Shown in pieces: positions 18,839 to 28,162 of a stretch of 64,000 nucleotides of DNA. The stretch's first letter is position 1; every line of letters starts with the position of its first letter. The translations under genes and the position numbers were made by a program. A model generated the notes under the pieces. The model had not been told where the DNA came from and made no database searches. It worked only from the letters and a program-made list of their open reading frames with translations. The stretch spans positions 30,193 through 94,192 of the forward strand of contig JAWKON010000033.1 of the NCBI GenBank assembly GCA_041391125.1, written 5' to 3'. This DNA comes from JACKBC01 sp041391125 (lineage in GTDB: Bacteria > Chloroflexota > Anaerolineae > Caldilineales > Caldilineaceae).

Positions 18839-19060
18839 AAGGGGATTCCCTTTCTATGCGAAGTATGGATTGGGGCTGCGCGTCAACGGGGTGGCGGGTG
18901 GCGAGTTGCGGGTAATTTGCCACGCTGCATTTGCAACACACAAGCTGCTTGAGCCACTGGTTTGCGAAGACCCATATAGATTCTATCGGGAGTTGGTTGA
19001 GAGGACTTATAAAGTGTACCGCGCATTGGGCGGGAAAGCAATTGCGGAGCGGCGAGGGGG

Positions 19061-19146
19061 AAGTGGAACAGTGGAGGAGTGGAGGAGTGGAGGAGTGGAG
19101 GAGTGGAGGAGTAACTCGCTCTCCTCTACTCCTCCACTCCTCTACT
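19061..19146. repeat. Hairpin with tandem-repeat arms (unit GGAGGAGT)
   Basis: Five or more GTGGAGGA units (19069-19112) are followed by the reverse complement CTCCTCTACTCCTCCACTCC (19121-19140). It lies immediately after the methyltransferase stop at 19149, a position suited to a terminator. Confidence 0.8.
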
Positions 19147-19148
19147 AT

Positions 19149-20165
19149 TTACGCCGGACCCAGTACCCGCTCGCGGCGCTCACGGCGGCGGGCGGCGGCG
19201 CGGTTGGCGCGGCTGTCAGCGCTTTCGATGAGGCCGGCGTCGTCATCCAGGGCGGGCGGTCCGGCAATGGGCTGCTCTTTGGCCTGCTCCAGCGCTTTAT
19301 GCATGGCGGTCAGGTGTATTGGCGTGCTGCCGCAGCAAGCGCCAATAATGTCGACGCCCAAGTTGCGCATCTGCGCGGCATATTCGGCCATGACCACCGG
19401 CGTGCCGTCGTAGCGAATTTCGCCGTCCACATATTGGGGCAACCCGGCGTTGCTCTGCGCCATCAAATAGACGCCCGGCACCCGGTGCTGCGCCATCTGC
19501 GTCATCACGGCCAGGATTTCCGCCGGTCCGTTGCCGCAGTTGGCGCCCACAATTTTGACGCCCCAGGCCGCCAATGTTTCCAACGCCTGTTTGGGGCTGA
19601 CGCCCATCATGGTGTGATAGTTGGTGTCAAAACTCATGGTAGCCGCAATGGGCATCTCGGTGGAGACGCGGCGTACGCCCGCCACGGCGGCTTCCACTTC
19701 ATTCATGTGGCTCATGGTCTCGATCAAGATCAGATCCACGCCGCCATCGATGAGCCCACGCGCTTGCTCGGCAAACATGGCGGTGGCGTCCTCCATCGAT
19801 AGCGGCCCCACCGGCTCGATCAGGTCTCCGCTGGGACCAATGCTGCCCGCCACCAGCACCCCTGACGGATGCGCCACATCACAGGCCAGGGCGGCGCCGG
19901 CTTTGTTCAGTTCGTAAACGCGGTTGCCAATATTGTGAAACTTGAGGCGCGCAATGGTGCCGCCAAAGGTGTTGGTGCTGATAATTTGCGACCCCGCATC
20001 CACATAGGCCTGATAAATGGCGTGCACTTTATCGGGATGCTCCACGTTCCACAGTTCCGGGGCGCCGCCATCGGTCAGCCCGGCTTCTTGCAGCATGGTA
20101 CCCATGGCGCCATCGCCCATAATCGGGCCATGTTGCAGCAAGGACCAGATATTTTCGTAACTCAT
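19149..20165 (-). CDS. Homocysteine S-methyltransferase family protein (BHMT/MetH-N-like)
   Basis: This is an intact 338-aa protein. MGDGAMGTML (residues 16-25), STNTFGGT (about 63), the zinc ligands Cys in VGANCGNGPAEI (about 210) and the Cys-Cys pair in IIGACCGSTPIH (about 275-285) identify the zinc-dependent barrel that moves a methyl group to homocysteine or a corrinoid. The C-terminal 40 aa are charged (RRRERRERV). RBS AAGGAGA. It is followed upstream by a 98-aa conserved protein and an ASKHA corrinoid-activator-like protein, so methyl transfer from betaine-like or methoxylated donors is likely (inference). Confidence 0.92.
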   Translation of the reverse strand: MSYENIWSLLQHGPIMGDGAMGTMLQEAGLTDGGAPELWNVEHPDKVHAIYQAYVDAGSQIISTNTFGGTIARLKFHNIGNRVYELNKAGAALACDVAHPSGVLVAGSIGPSGDLIEPVGPLSMEDATAMFAEQARGLIDGGVDLILIETMSHMNEVEAAVAGVRRVSTEMPIAATMSFDTNYHTMMGVSPKQALETLAAWGVKIVGANCGNGPAEILAVMTQMAQHRVPGVYLMAQSNAGLPQYVDGEIRYDGTPVVMAEYAAQMRNLGVDIIGACCGSTPIHLTAMHKALEQAKEQPIAGPPALDDDAGLIESADSRANRAAARRRERRERVLGPA

Positions 20166-20177
20166 GTGCTTCTCTCC

Positions 20178-20474
20178 TTATAACAGGGCTTCACGCAAAA
20201 TTTCACCGATCTTCGTCGGCGTAAATTCTTGTTCCAATTCTTTGGCCACGCCCTGGGCCACTTCTTCAGGCGTACCGTCGCGTGGCTGCCACGGCTCGCG
20301 CCGCCACTCCTCCAAATATTCATCGGTGCCAATCAACCCGGCGCGCATGGCCAGCTCATCAATGGCGGCCTGAAAACGCTGGGGCAATTCCACTTTAGAC
20401 GTATTGCGTCGCCCTTCGCGGGCAGTCACCATCGAAGGGATTTGACGCCAATAGGTGATTTGATATTCGGCCAT
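20178..20474 (-). CDS. Conserved 'virulence factor'-type small protein
   Basis: This is an intact 98-aa protein. It begins MAEYQITYWRQIPSMVTARE and contains VELPQRFQAAIDELAMR and AQGVAKELEQEF, matching the short family loosely named virulence factor in databases and commonly found beside methyltransferase and corrinoid genes. It has no signal peptide or membrane segment. The true function is unknown. It lies 12 bp upstream of the homocysteine S-methyltransferase gene, so co-expression is very likely, and a role as an accessory subunit in methyl transfer is an inference from position. Confidence 0.8.
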   Translation of the reverse strand: MAEYQITYWRQIPSMVTAREGRRNTSKVELPQRFQAAIDELAMRAGLIGTDEYLEEWRREPWQPRDGTPEEVAQGVAKELEQEFTPTKIGEILREALL

Positions 20475-20487
20475 TGCGGTTCCTTTT

Positions 20488-20656
20488 TGTGTTGCGTATT
20501 GCGTGTTGCGTGTACTGAAGCTGACGAACTGGTTGGGCTACCGTAGCTCTCTTTTGTTAATGAAGCAATTTCGTGGGCATGTCCGTTCTGCGAAATCTGA
20601 TTCTACACCGAAATAAGTTGCTAAACCGGTACACGCAATACGCAACACGAAATACG
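20488..20656. repeat. Intergenic inverted repeat (unit GTTGCGTATTGCGTG), second copy
   Basis: The left arm GTGTTGCGTATTGCGTGTTG (20489-20508) pairs with GTACACGCAATACGCAACAC (20629-20648). It is related to 6077-6228 in arm sequence; the interiors are different. Confidence 0.7.
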
Positions 20657-20698
20657 CTCATCCTCGCTGCGCCGCCTATGTTCCCGCCGTTAAAACGC

Positions 20699-22847
20699 TC
20701 ATGTCGCGGCTGGCGTTGGGAACGGCTGGTGCGGATGGTTTCCACGCCAGTAACGGTGCGGGCGGCCATTGGGCTTTGGCCGCGCCAGCAGCGGTTCCAG
20801 ATGCGGATACGGGTCGCTGGCGTGCGGAATATCAATTGAAGCCACAAACTCGGCCTGAAACGACGGCTCCACCGCCGTCTCCACATAGGTGACCCAGCGG
20901 GCGGCCCACTGCGCCTCGGCCCGCTTCTGCTTGTCCAGCAAAATCATGCGGGCGCCATCGCCGGCGGCATTGCCCACGGCCTGCACGCGGGACAATTCGC
21001 AGTCGGGAATCAACCCCAAGATCGCGGCGTGGACCGGTCGATATAGCTGCCAAAACCACCGGCCAGCACAATGCGATCCACGCTCTCCATGCCCAGCCGC
21101 TTCATACAGCTTGGCGCCGGCATAGAGCGCGGCCTTTGCCAAGCTGGATGGCGCGGATGTCAGTCTGGAATGCACGGTGATGGCGTCGCCGGTGTTGGCT
21201 CTTCAGGCCAGGCCAGCAACACAAACTCCGCCTTGCCGCCGCCCCTCACCTGCCCCAGCCGCAACCGCGGATGCTCAATTTCCAATAGCGAAGCGATTGG
21301 GCGCAACACCCCGCCAAAAACAGCTCGGCAATGGCTTCGATGATGCCCGAGCCGCAGATGCCCACCGCCCGCAGCGTAGGGTTGAGCAATTCATCCCGCT
21401 TGCGGCGGCGCTCGGCAGCGCGGCCCAGCGGCGCTTATCGGTCAAATGGCCGTTGCTCTTTTCCTGCGCACCGGTGAAGCTGGTCCGCAGATGCGGAATG
21501 ATGGCTCTCCACCCATTCATCCTGGCCGATCAGGCTTAAATTTCACATCCAGCGTGGCGCCGGGTCAACGCGCCACGCTCGATAGCTGGCGGCGGCGCGC
21601 ATACCGTGGCGGATCTGCGCGCCCTCAAAGGCGGGGCCGGTGGGGCTGCTGGCGCTGAGCATCTGCTGCCGGTTGCCCAGCAAAATTTCCCCATTGGTGC
21701 CAATGTCGATGACCAGCATCTGCGCGCCCTGCGCATAGGGCGCTTCGGCCACCAGCACGCCCACGTTGTCGGCGCCCACGTGGCCGGCTCGCACGGCGGC
21801 ACGTGAATGTTGGCGCCCGGCGTACCGCAAGCCCAGGTCGCGCGCTTTGATGTCTATAGCATCGTGCGTCACCAGGCTAAAGGGCGCTGCCCAGCTCGAC
21901 GGGGTTGATGCCCAGCAGCAGGTGGTGCATGGTGGTGTTGGCCACAATCACCATTTCCACAATGTCGGCGGGCGCAATGGCCGCTTCAGCGGTCAGCTCG
22001 CCACTTAATTCGTTGAGACCGTCGATCACCGCCGTGTGCATACGGGCCACGCCGTCATCGTTCATCATGACGTAGCTGATGCGGCTCATCAGATCTTCGC
22101 CAAAGGGCACTTGCGGATTCATGCGGCTGGCGGTAGCCAGCACTTCGCCGCTGCGCAGATGGCACAGGTGGGCCGCAATGGTGGTGGTGCCCACGTCCAC
22201 GGCCACGCCATAAAGGTCATCATGAAAGCCGGGGCGAATTTGGATCACCTCGCAGCGGCCAGCCGCTTCGTCCTGCCAAACGGTGACGGTGATGGCGCGT
22301 TGGGCGGCGGCCAGAGCCGGTTGCAAATCACGCAGCAGCAGCGAATCGATCTGCAAATTATCGAGCCCGTGGACGCTGTGCAGCTCCGCTCGCAGCCGCT
22401 GCCAATCGCCGCGGTGATCTTTGAGATCCGTCGGCGGCAGCTCCACGTAATAGAGCCGCATGGGTGCGTCGACCGAAATGGCGCGTTCAACGCCCACGGC
22501 CTTGCGGATCACCTGCTTGCGCGTCTGGCTCTCTTCCGGCACGCGGATGACCAGATCGCCGGTGATCTGGCAGGCGCAACTCAGGCGGGCTTCGGGCGCA
22601 AAGTTGAATTTTTGGGCGTAGGTCTGTTCGCTCGCCCGCAGGCGTCAGCGCCTGGGCGGAGACGAATGCCCAATTTAGCGAAGTCGCCATTTTCCACCAG
22701 CACCTTACATTTGCCACAGGTTTGGCGACCGCCACAGATCGATTCAATTTCCACGCCCAAGGACGGGCAGTCTTCCAACAGCGTGGCCGCTGATTTCGCC
22801 CTGGCGGCCTTGGGGTTGGAAGACGACGCGAAGCATGTATTATTCAT
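20699..22847 (-). CDS. [2Fe-2S] ferredoxin-ASKHA (DUF4445/RACo-like) corrinoid activation protein, multiply frameshifted
   Basis: The N-terminal [2Fe-2S] motif is ESICGGRQTCGKCKVLVENG (about residues 35-54: C-x5-C-x2-C). A linker with LSCACQITGDLVIRVPEES is followed by the ASKHA ATPase core: YGVAVDVGTTTIAAHLC (phosphate-1 loop), VNTTMHHLLLGINP-type sequence and MLVIDIGTNGEILLGN (phosphate-2 loop). The C-terminal part, RVQAVGNAAGDGARMILLDK, is in another frame (to 20699). At least four frame changes occur. This architecture is that of RACo/RamA proteins, which use ATP to reduce Co(II) corrinoid in methyltransferase systems. The neighbouring methyltransferase fits that role. Confidence 0.82.
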
Positions 22848-22860
22848 AGCGTAAACAATA

Positions 22861-22885
22861 AAAAACTCCTGGAATCATCCAGGAG
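22861..22885 (-). terminator. Terminator-like hairpin in the leader of the corrinoid-activator gene (attenuator candidate)
   Basis: On the minus strand CTCCTGGA-TGAT-TCCAGGAG (22866-22885, an 8-bp perfect stem) is followed directly by TTTTT, and the ATG comes only 13 nt later. An intrinsic terminator placed before a start codon suggests regulated read-through. I saw no recognisable cobalamin or SAM riboswitch core upstream. Confidence 0.5.
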
Positions 22886-23150
22886 GGCATGAGCAAAAGT
22901 TGGCCGACAATCATCCCGCCTGAAAGCAATTTTACTGGTCTGGTTTTGCCACGAATTTGAAATGCAGCCATGAGCGGAACGTCATTTGTTCCAATTAGCC
23001 ACACAGTAACAGCAAAAAGCCATTACATGGGGATGCAAAACCTTTTGACCAGCAACCAAAAACCGGGGCTCCAGCGGGTTGCCATTATGCAATTATACAG
23101 TCATAAAACGATAACATATGAAACTAAACTCTGTCAAAATAGGGCGGGAT

Positions 23151-23179
23151 TTGTGATAACCAGTAGAAGCAAGTATAAT
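23151..23179 (+). promoter_or_regulatory. Sigma-70-type promoter for nicotinate phosphoribosyltransferase
   Basis: TTGTGA at 23151-23156 and TATAAT at 23174-23179 are separated by 17 bp, about 70 bp before the start at 23249. The 400-bp gap 22848-23248 between the divergent genes holds otherwise only AT-rich sequence. Confidence 0.55.
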
Positions 23180-23248
23180 TCAGGGCAATGATACTTAGTG
23201 TTTTTTATACAATAACTAGTGTACAACCTATTTCTGTAGGAGTAAAAA

Positions 23249-24799
23249 ATGAACCATTTACGACAGCGGTTAACGGAAGGAATGCTCTTTACTTCAATCA
23301 ATATCAATTGACCATGGGGCAGCCTATTTTCCGCATACGGGCCTCCACGAAACCAAGGCCCAATTCGATCACTTCTTTCGCCGCTACCCCGATTACGGCA
23401 GCCATCAGGCCGGCTATTGTATCAACGCCGGGCTGGAATGGCTGGTGGACTGGATGCAGGACGCCCGCTTTACGGACGACGATCTGGCCCACATGCGCAC
23501 AGTGACCGATAGCCACGGCAATCGCCTTTTCCACGATGACTTTCTGGATTGGCTGGCGGTGCACGGCACATTTGATGGGCTGACGCTGCGCGCCGTGCCG
23601 GAAGGGCGCGTGGTGCATCCGCAAGCGCCGCTTTCGATTGTGGAAGGTCCGTTGATCCTGGCCCAGCTGCTGGAAACATCGCTGCTCAATCATCTAAATT
23701 ATCAAACGCTGATCGCCACCAAAGCAGCGCGCATGGTGGAGGCCGGCGGCGGACGGCCCGTATTGGAATTTGGGCTGCGGCGGCGCAGGGAAAAGGGGGG
23801 GCAATGCGGGCGGACGGGCAGCGTTGATCGGCGGGGCGGCTTTTTCCTCCAACGCCGGTATTTCATACCACATGGGGTTGCCGCCCAAAGGCACGCACGC
23901 CCACAGCATGGTGCAACTCTTTATGGCGCTGGGCGCAGGCGAATTGGGCGCCTTCCGCGCCTATGCCGATGTGTATCCCGATGACTGTTTGCTGCTGGTG
24001 GATACGATTGATACGCTGCACAGCGGCATCCCCAACGCCATTACGGTTTTTGAAGAATTGAAGCGCAACGGGCACAAGCCGGTGGGCGTGGCTGGATTCG
24101 GGCGACCTGGCCTATTTGAGCATTCAGGTGGCGCGCATGCTCAATGATGCCGGTTTTCCCTGACACGTCCATTGTGCTTTCGGGCGATCTGATGAGCTGG
24201 TAATCTGGCAGATTATTACCCAGATTAGCCATGAGGCGCCGCGCTATGGGCTGGATGCAGATCACCTGATTGGGCGGCTGGTCTATGGCGTCGGGACGCG
24301 GCTGATCACATCTTGGGGGGAGCCGGCGCTGGGCGGCGTCTATAAATTGGTGGCCGTACAGCGGGATGGCGAATGGAAATCGGCCATCAAGCTGTCCGAT
24401 TCACCGGCGAAGATGCCCAATCCGGGTCAAAAACGGCTGCACCGGCTCTACGACGAACGCGGCAAAGCCACGGCGGATCTGTTAAGTTTGGAAGATGAGC
24501 AGGTAAAAACGGGCGAGACGCTGTTGCTGCGTCACCCGACCATGCACAGCAAAATGCGGGCGCTGCGCCCCGACGAAGTGTCTGCGATTGAGGAGTTGAT
24601 GGTGGATGTGGTGGTGAATGGCAAAGTGGTGTATGATTTCCCACCGCTGGAGGCGATCCGGCAGGTCCGACAAGATGACATTGACCGGCTAGATCCTGGT
24701 ATTCAGCGCCTGGTCAATCCGCACATTTATCATGTTTCACTAACGCCGAAGTTGTGGGAGTTGAAACAGCAGGTGATTCAAGCGGCGCTGGGGGAATGA
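23249..24799 (+). CDS. pncB: Nicotinate phosphoribosyltransferase, frameshifted
   Basis: Reconstructed at about 515 aa. NQYQLTMGQ near the start is the YQLTM signature. YCINAGLEWLVDWM and RFTDDDLAHM follow, then LIATKAARMVEAGG and GLPPKGTHAHSMVQLF (the conserved GTxxHS motif), DTIDTLHSGIPNA, a RLDSGDLAYLS stretch in a shifted frame near 24090-24115, and YGVGTRLITSWGEPALGGVYKLV (about 24290-24350). Frame changes fall near 23330, 23790, 24090 and 24190. It uses nicotinate, PRPP and ATP to make nicotinate mononucleotide in the Preiss-Handler NAD salvage route. An RBS TAGGAG precedes the ATG at 23249. It sits at the end of a nucleoside/ADP-ribose cluster. Confidence 0.88.
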
Positions 24800-24874
24800 T
24801 GACAAGGCGACCGGGTGACATGGTGACCGGGTGACATGGTGAAAGCCGTCGGTCACCTTGTCACCTTGTCACCT
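24798..24874. terminator. Hairpin with tandem-repeat arms between convergent genes (unit GGTGACAAGG)
   Basis: GATGACAAGGCGACC and GTGACATGGTGACCGG units (24798-24843) pair with GGTCACCTTGTCACCTTGTC (24851-24870). The position between the convergent pncB and phoU genes makes a bidirectional terminator likely. Confidence 0.7.
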
Positions 24875-24883
24875 GCCATAAAA

Positions 24884-25564
24884 TTACCCCGCCATCTCTT
24901 CGCGGGCAACGCCGGACATTTCGATCTGTTTGCCGGAGACGGTGAAGACAATGCGTTCGCAGATGTTGGTGACGCGGTCGCCGGCGCGCTCCAGGTTATG
25001 GGCCGCCCACAGCAGATAATTGGCTTGATCGAGCTTGTCAGGATGTTCAATCATAATTTTGAGCAATTCGTGATGCACGTGCTCGTACAGCACGTCAATC
25101 TCGTCATCGCGCAGCGCAATAGCATAGGCGGCATTAACGTCACGATTGATAAATGCCTCCAGGGCGTCGGTCAACATTTTGCAGGCTCTTTCAGCCATTT
25201 CGGGAATGTCAATAATGGGCTTAACCAGCGAGTTTTGGCCAATGTAAACCGCTATTTGCGCAATGCCTTTGGCATAGTCGCCCATACGCTCCAACTCGGT
25301 GCTCAGCTCAAAAAACGCGGCCAGCAGGCGCGTATCGCGCGCCATGGGCTGCTGCGTGGCAATGAGCAGCAGCGCCGTTTCCTCGATTTCAAAACGCTTT
25401 GTGTTGATCTTTTCATCGTCGGCGATCAACCGGCGGGCGCCAATGATGTCCTGCTTTTTCAGAACCTTGACGCATTCTCGCAGCGCATGGGTCACCATGC
25501 TGCCCAGGATAAGCAGCTCATCCTGTAATTTGGTTAGCTCTCGTTCAAAGTGCTCGCGCGCCAT
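24884..25564 (-). CDS. phoU: Phosphate transport regulator PhoU
   Basis: This is an intact 226-aa protein made of two PhoU three-helix bundles. The N-terminus MAREHFERELTKLQDELLIL, then RRLIADDEKINTKRFEIEE with the acidic metal-binding stretch, LSTELERMGDYAKGIAQIA (about residues 90-108) and its repeat AAHNLERAGDRVTNICERI (about 190-208) carry the ExxRxxD-type motifs. PhoU restrains Pst transport and Pho signalling when phosphate is plentiful. It is the last gene of the pst cluster and has its own upstream repeat block (25588-25614) resembling a PHO box, so it may also be transcribed separately. Confidence 0.96.
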   Translation of the reverse strand: MAREHFERELTKLQDELLILGSMVTHALRECVKVLKKQDIIGARRLIADDEKINTKRFEIEETALLLIATQQPMARDTRLLAAFFELSTELERMGDYAKGIAQIAVYIGQNSLVKPIIDIPEMAERACKMLTDALEAFINRDVNAAYAIALRDDEIDVLYEHVHHELLKIMIEHPDKLDQANYLLWAAHNLERAGDRVTNICERIVFTVSGKQIEMSGVAREEMAG

Positions 25565-25587
25565 ACTACCCCCTCCGACTATAAAGT

Positions 25588-25614
25588 ATTAACAAATAGT
25601 TAAAATTCGATAAC
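25588..25614. promoter_or_regulatory. PHO-box-like phased repeats before phoU
   Basis: ATTAAC (25588), GTTAAA (25599) and GATAAC (25609) stand at 10-11-bp steps, 24 bp upstream of the phoU start. They match the repeats before phoB and pstS. The rest of the 356-bp gap 25565-25920 holds an AGATT-like remnant (25710-25740) and a GAGCTTGTCGAAG-type palindromic relic (25770-25822), with no gene. Confidence 0.5.
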
Positions 25615-25920
25615 TGAATCAAACAACAGTTTCGAATTTTTGTCAACAAGTAAAAATTTGATATGAAGATTCGCGGGAAATGGAACTCAGATTATACGGC
25701 TATACAGCTTTAAGAGATTGACGCAGATTTCCTTGGGCTGAAAGATCTGCACAAATCATTACTATTCAGCTCCTCGAGGGCTAAGCTTGCCGAAGCCCGC
25801 CTCCGCCATCGACAAGCTCAGGCTATGGCCGAATTATTGGATACCGAAAAATTCTTTGCAGACAGAGCAAATTTTGCCAACCAGCGACCCGCCACCCGCC
25901 ACCCGCAATACTACCTATTC

Positions 25921-26760
25921 TTACCCGAAACGTCCGGTAATATAGTCTTCTGTGCGCTGGTCGGCGGGCTTGGTGAACATCTGCCTGGTTTCATTGTATT
26001 CAACCAAGTGGCCGGTACGGCCTTCATCGACCATAAAAAAGGCGGTGTAGTCAGAGACGCGGGCGGCTTGCTGCATATTGTGCGTTACAATTATGATCGT
26101 ATATTCTTCCGTAAGTTCCTGCATCAAATCTTCGATTTTCAGGGTGGCGATGGGGTCCAGCGCCGAACAAGGTTCATCCATAAGAATGATGTCAGGGCGA
26201 ATGGCAATGGTGCGCGCAATGCACAGCCGCTGCTGCTGGCCGCCAGAAAGGCCCAGCGCGCTCTGTTGCAGCTTGTCTTTTACTTCGTCCCACAGGGCAG
26301 CCTGCTTTAACGACTGCTCGACCAGTTCATCCATATTGCCCGTAAAGCCGTTAATTTTGGCGCCCCAGGCGATATTTTCATAGATCGATTTGGGGAACGG
26401 ATTAGGCTTCTGAAAGACCATGCCAATGCGACGACGCACCTCCACCGGATCAACCTCGGGCGCATAAATATTCTGCCCCTGAAAGTATATTTCACCATCA
26501 ATGCGGGCGATCTGCACCAGATCGTTCATGCGGTTGAAGCAGCGCAACACGGTGCTCTTGCCGCAGCCAGACGGGCCAATCATGGCCGTAATCTTGCGCC
26601 GCTCGACGGCCAGATTCACCCCGCGCACGGCGTGAAATTTACCATAATGGACGTTGAGATCACGCGCTTCGATCACTACGTTATGGGGTGCGGAAGATGC
26701 GGTCGCCACGCGAGCTTCCTCCGCCATATATTTTCCTACTGCTTGAGCAGCAACGGTCAT
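25921..26760 (-). CDS. pstB: Phosphate ABC transporter ATPase PstB
   Basis: The start at 26760 (MTVAAQAVGKYMAEE) was chosen because AAGGAG lies six bases before it; the frame stays open further upstream only through repeat DNA. The 279-aa protein has Walker A GPSGCGKST (about residues 65-73), Q-loop MVFQKPNPFPKSIYEN, the signature LSGGQQQRLCIARTIA, Walker B DIILMDEPCSALDP and the switch His in IIIVTHNMQQA. This is the complete set for a PstB ATPase, which energises phosphate import through PstCA at the membrane. It lies downstream of pstA with two small palindromes between them. Confidence 0.97.
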   Translation of the reverse strand: MTVAAQAVGKYMAEEARVATASSAPHNVVIEARDLNVHYGKFHAVRGVNLAVERRKITAMIGPSGCGKSTVLRCFNRMNDLVQIARIDGEIYFQGQNIYAPEVDPVEVRRRIGMVFQKPNPFPKSIYENIAWGAKINGFTGNMDELVEQSLKQAALWDEVKDKLQQSALGLSGGQQQRLCIARTIAIRPDIILMDEPCSALDPIATLKIEDLMQELTEEYTIIIVTHNMQQAARVSDYTAFFMVDEGRTGHLVEYNETRQMFTKPADQRTEDYITGRFG

Positions 26761-26792
26761 CGTTGACTCCTTGATTTTAGACCCCCTCCCGG

Positions 26793-26842
26793 CCTCCCCC
26801 TCAAGGGGGAGGCGCTCGAATTCCCTCCCCTTAAGGGGAGGG
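26793..26842. repeat. Two adjacent C/G-rich palindromes inside the pst operon
   Basis: CCTCCCCCT-CA-AGGGGGAGG (26793-26812) and the perfect 20-bp CCCTCCCCTTAAGGGGAGGG (26823-26842) lie between pstA and pstB. They could stabilise or process the operon mRNA. Confidence 0.7.
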
Positions 26843-26860
26843 CCAGAGAGAGGCGTACAC

Positions 26861-28135
26861 TTATAACTTCTGACTATAGCGATTCCGCAGCAGCACCGCC
26901 GATGCATTGAGCGTGAGCAGCAGTATGAGCAGCACCAGGATGGCGGCGGCGGCGATATTGCGAAATTGATCCTGCGGGCGGGCCGTCCACTGATAAATCT
27001 GCACCGGCAGCGTGGTGAACTTGGCAAACGGGCCGTTGGGGTCCAACGCCACAAAGGCCGAAGCGCCCACCACCACCAGCGGCGCCGTTTCACCTATGGC
27101 GCGCGACATGGCCAAAATGTTGCCGGTCAGAATACCGGGCAACGCGCTGCCCAGCACGTGCGACCAGATCACCTGCCACTTGGTGGCGCCCAGCCCATAG
27201 CCCGCCTCGCGCAGCGAAGAAGGCACGGCGCGAATGGCTTCCTGCGCGTTGATGATGATTAGCGGCAGCACCAACAGCCCCAGCGTGAGGCCCGCCGACA
27301 AAATGGTGCGTCCATTGGCCGTCGTGTCATCCACCACGCCAAAGAGCGCACCGCTGGTCAGCGGTTCCAGCGCCCGCACAAAAATGGCCAGCCCCAACAT
27401 GCCGTAAATAATTGACGGCACGCCCGCTAGATTGTCGATGTTGGTTTTGATCAGCCGGTTAAGCATGTTGTCGGCGGCGTACTCTTCCAAGTAGATGGCG
27501 GCGCCCACACCCACCGGCAGGGCAAAGAGCAGCGTAATTAGGATGGTCCACAGCGAGCCCAGGATGGCGGTGCGCACGCCCGCCAGATCGGGCGTGCTGG
27601 ACTGCTGGTTTTTGACAAACGAGGCATTGAGCCAACTGCGAAATTGCAGATGGGCGTTGGGATATTTCTCCCCGGCTTCCTGCACAATTGCCGATCGATG
27701 CAGCAGCGAGTCGACCAGCGACCAGCTTGCCACCGTCTGCGGTTCAATCACACGCTCCTCAATCAGCGCATAGACGTTGTCGCGGCTGCGTTCGGCAAAG
27801 GGCTGGTCCTTTTCAAAGCGGCGCATCAAGCCTTTGGAGATATGGTCTTGCAGGATGGGAATCAGCTGCTCTTTGGACAGTTCCTCCAGCGGCGTCCCAT
27901 TGATAGCCAATGTTTCCGGCTCTACTGAATTCTCAATGGCTACGTAGCCAAACGACGTGTTGATCACGTTATAAAGCAACGCCGACAGCGCGACGATGCC
28001 CACAATCATGGCCGCCTGGAACATGATCGACCAGATCAGCCCGCTCTGCTTGCGGGCGGCCATCAATTTTTGAAAATCCTGGCCTTGGGGCATAGCATTC
28101 GCCGTAGGCTTTTTGTGCGAATTTTGTTTTGCCAT
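26861..28135 (-). CDS. pstA: Phosphate ABC transporter permease PstA with long extracytoplasmic insert
   Basis: This 424-aa protein is some 130 residues longer than a standard PstA. The first membrane helix (about residues 36-56, MIVGIVALSALLYNVI) is followed by a hydrophilic segment of about 130 aa (to about 190), then LWTILITLLFALPVGVGAAIYLEEYA and the remaining helices. SSLREAGYGLGATKWQVIW is the EAA-type loop binding PstB, and AMSRAIGETAPLVVVG and FAKFTTLPVQIYQW are PstA hallmarks. It forms the phosphate channel with PstC. The extra domain probably projects outside the membrane. Confidence 0.95.
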   Translation of the reverse strand: MAKQNSHKKPTANAMPQGQDFQKLMAARKQSGLIWSIMFQAAMIVGIVALSALLYNVINTSFGYVAIENSVEPETLAINGTPLEELSKEQLIPILQDHISKGLMRRFEKDQPFAERSRDNVYALIEERVIEPQTVASWSLVDSLLHRSAIVQEAGEKYPNAHLQFRSWLNASFVKNQQSSTPDLAGVRTAILGSLWTILITLLFALPVGVGAAIYLEEYAADNMLNRLIKTNIDNLAGVPSIIYGMLGLAIFVRALEPLTSGALFGVVDDTTANGRTILSAGLTLGLLVLPLIIINAQEAIRAVPSSLREAGYGLGATKWQVIWSHVLGSALPGILTGNILAMSRAIGETAPLVVVGASAFVALDPNGPFAKFTTLPVQIYQWTARPQDQFRNIAAAAILVLLILLLTLNASAVLLRNRYSQKL

Positions 28136-28162
28136 TATGCATACACCTCTCTTTACAGGGCT

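Noticed and set aside
22848..23100. Cobalamin or SAM riboswitch before the corrinoid-activator gene
   Set aside because: The conserved cores of these riboswitches could not be found in the leader; only the terminator hairpin is supported.
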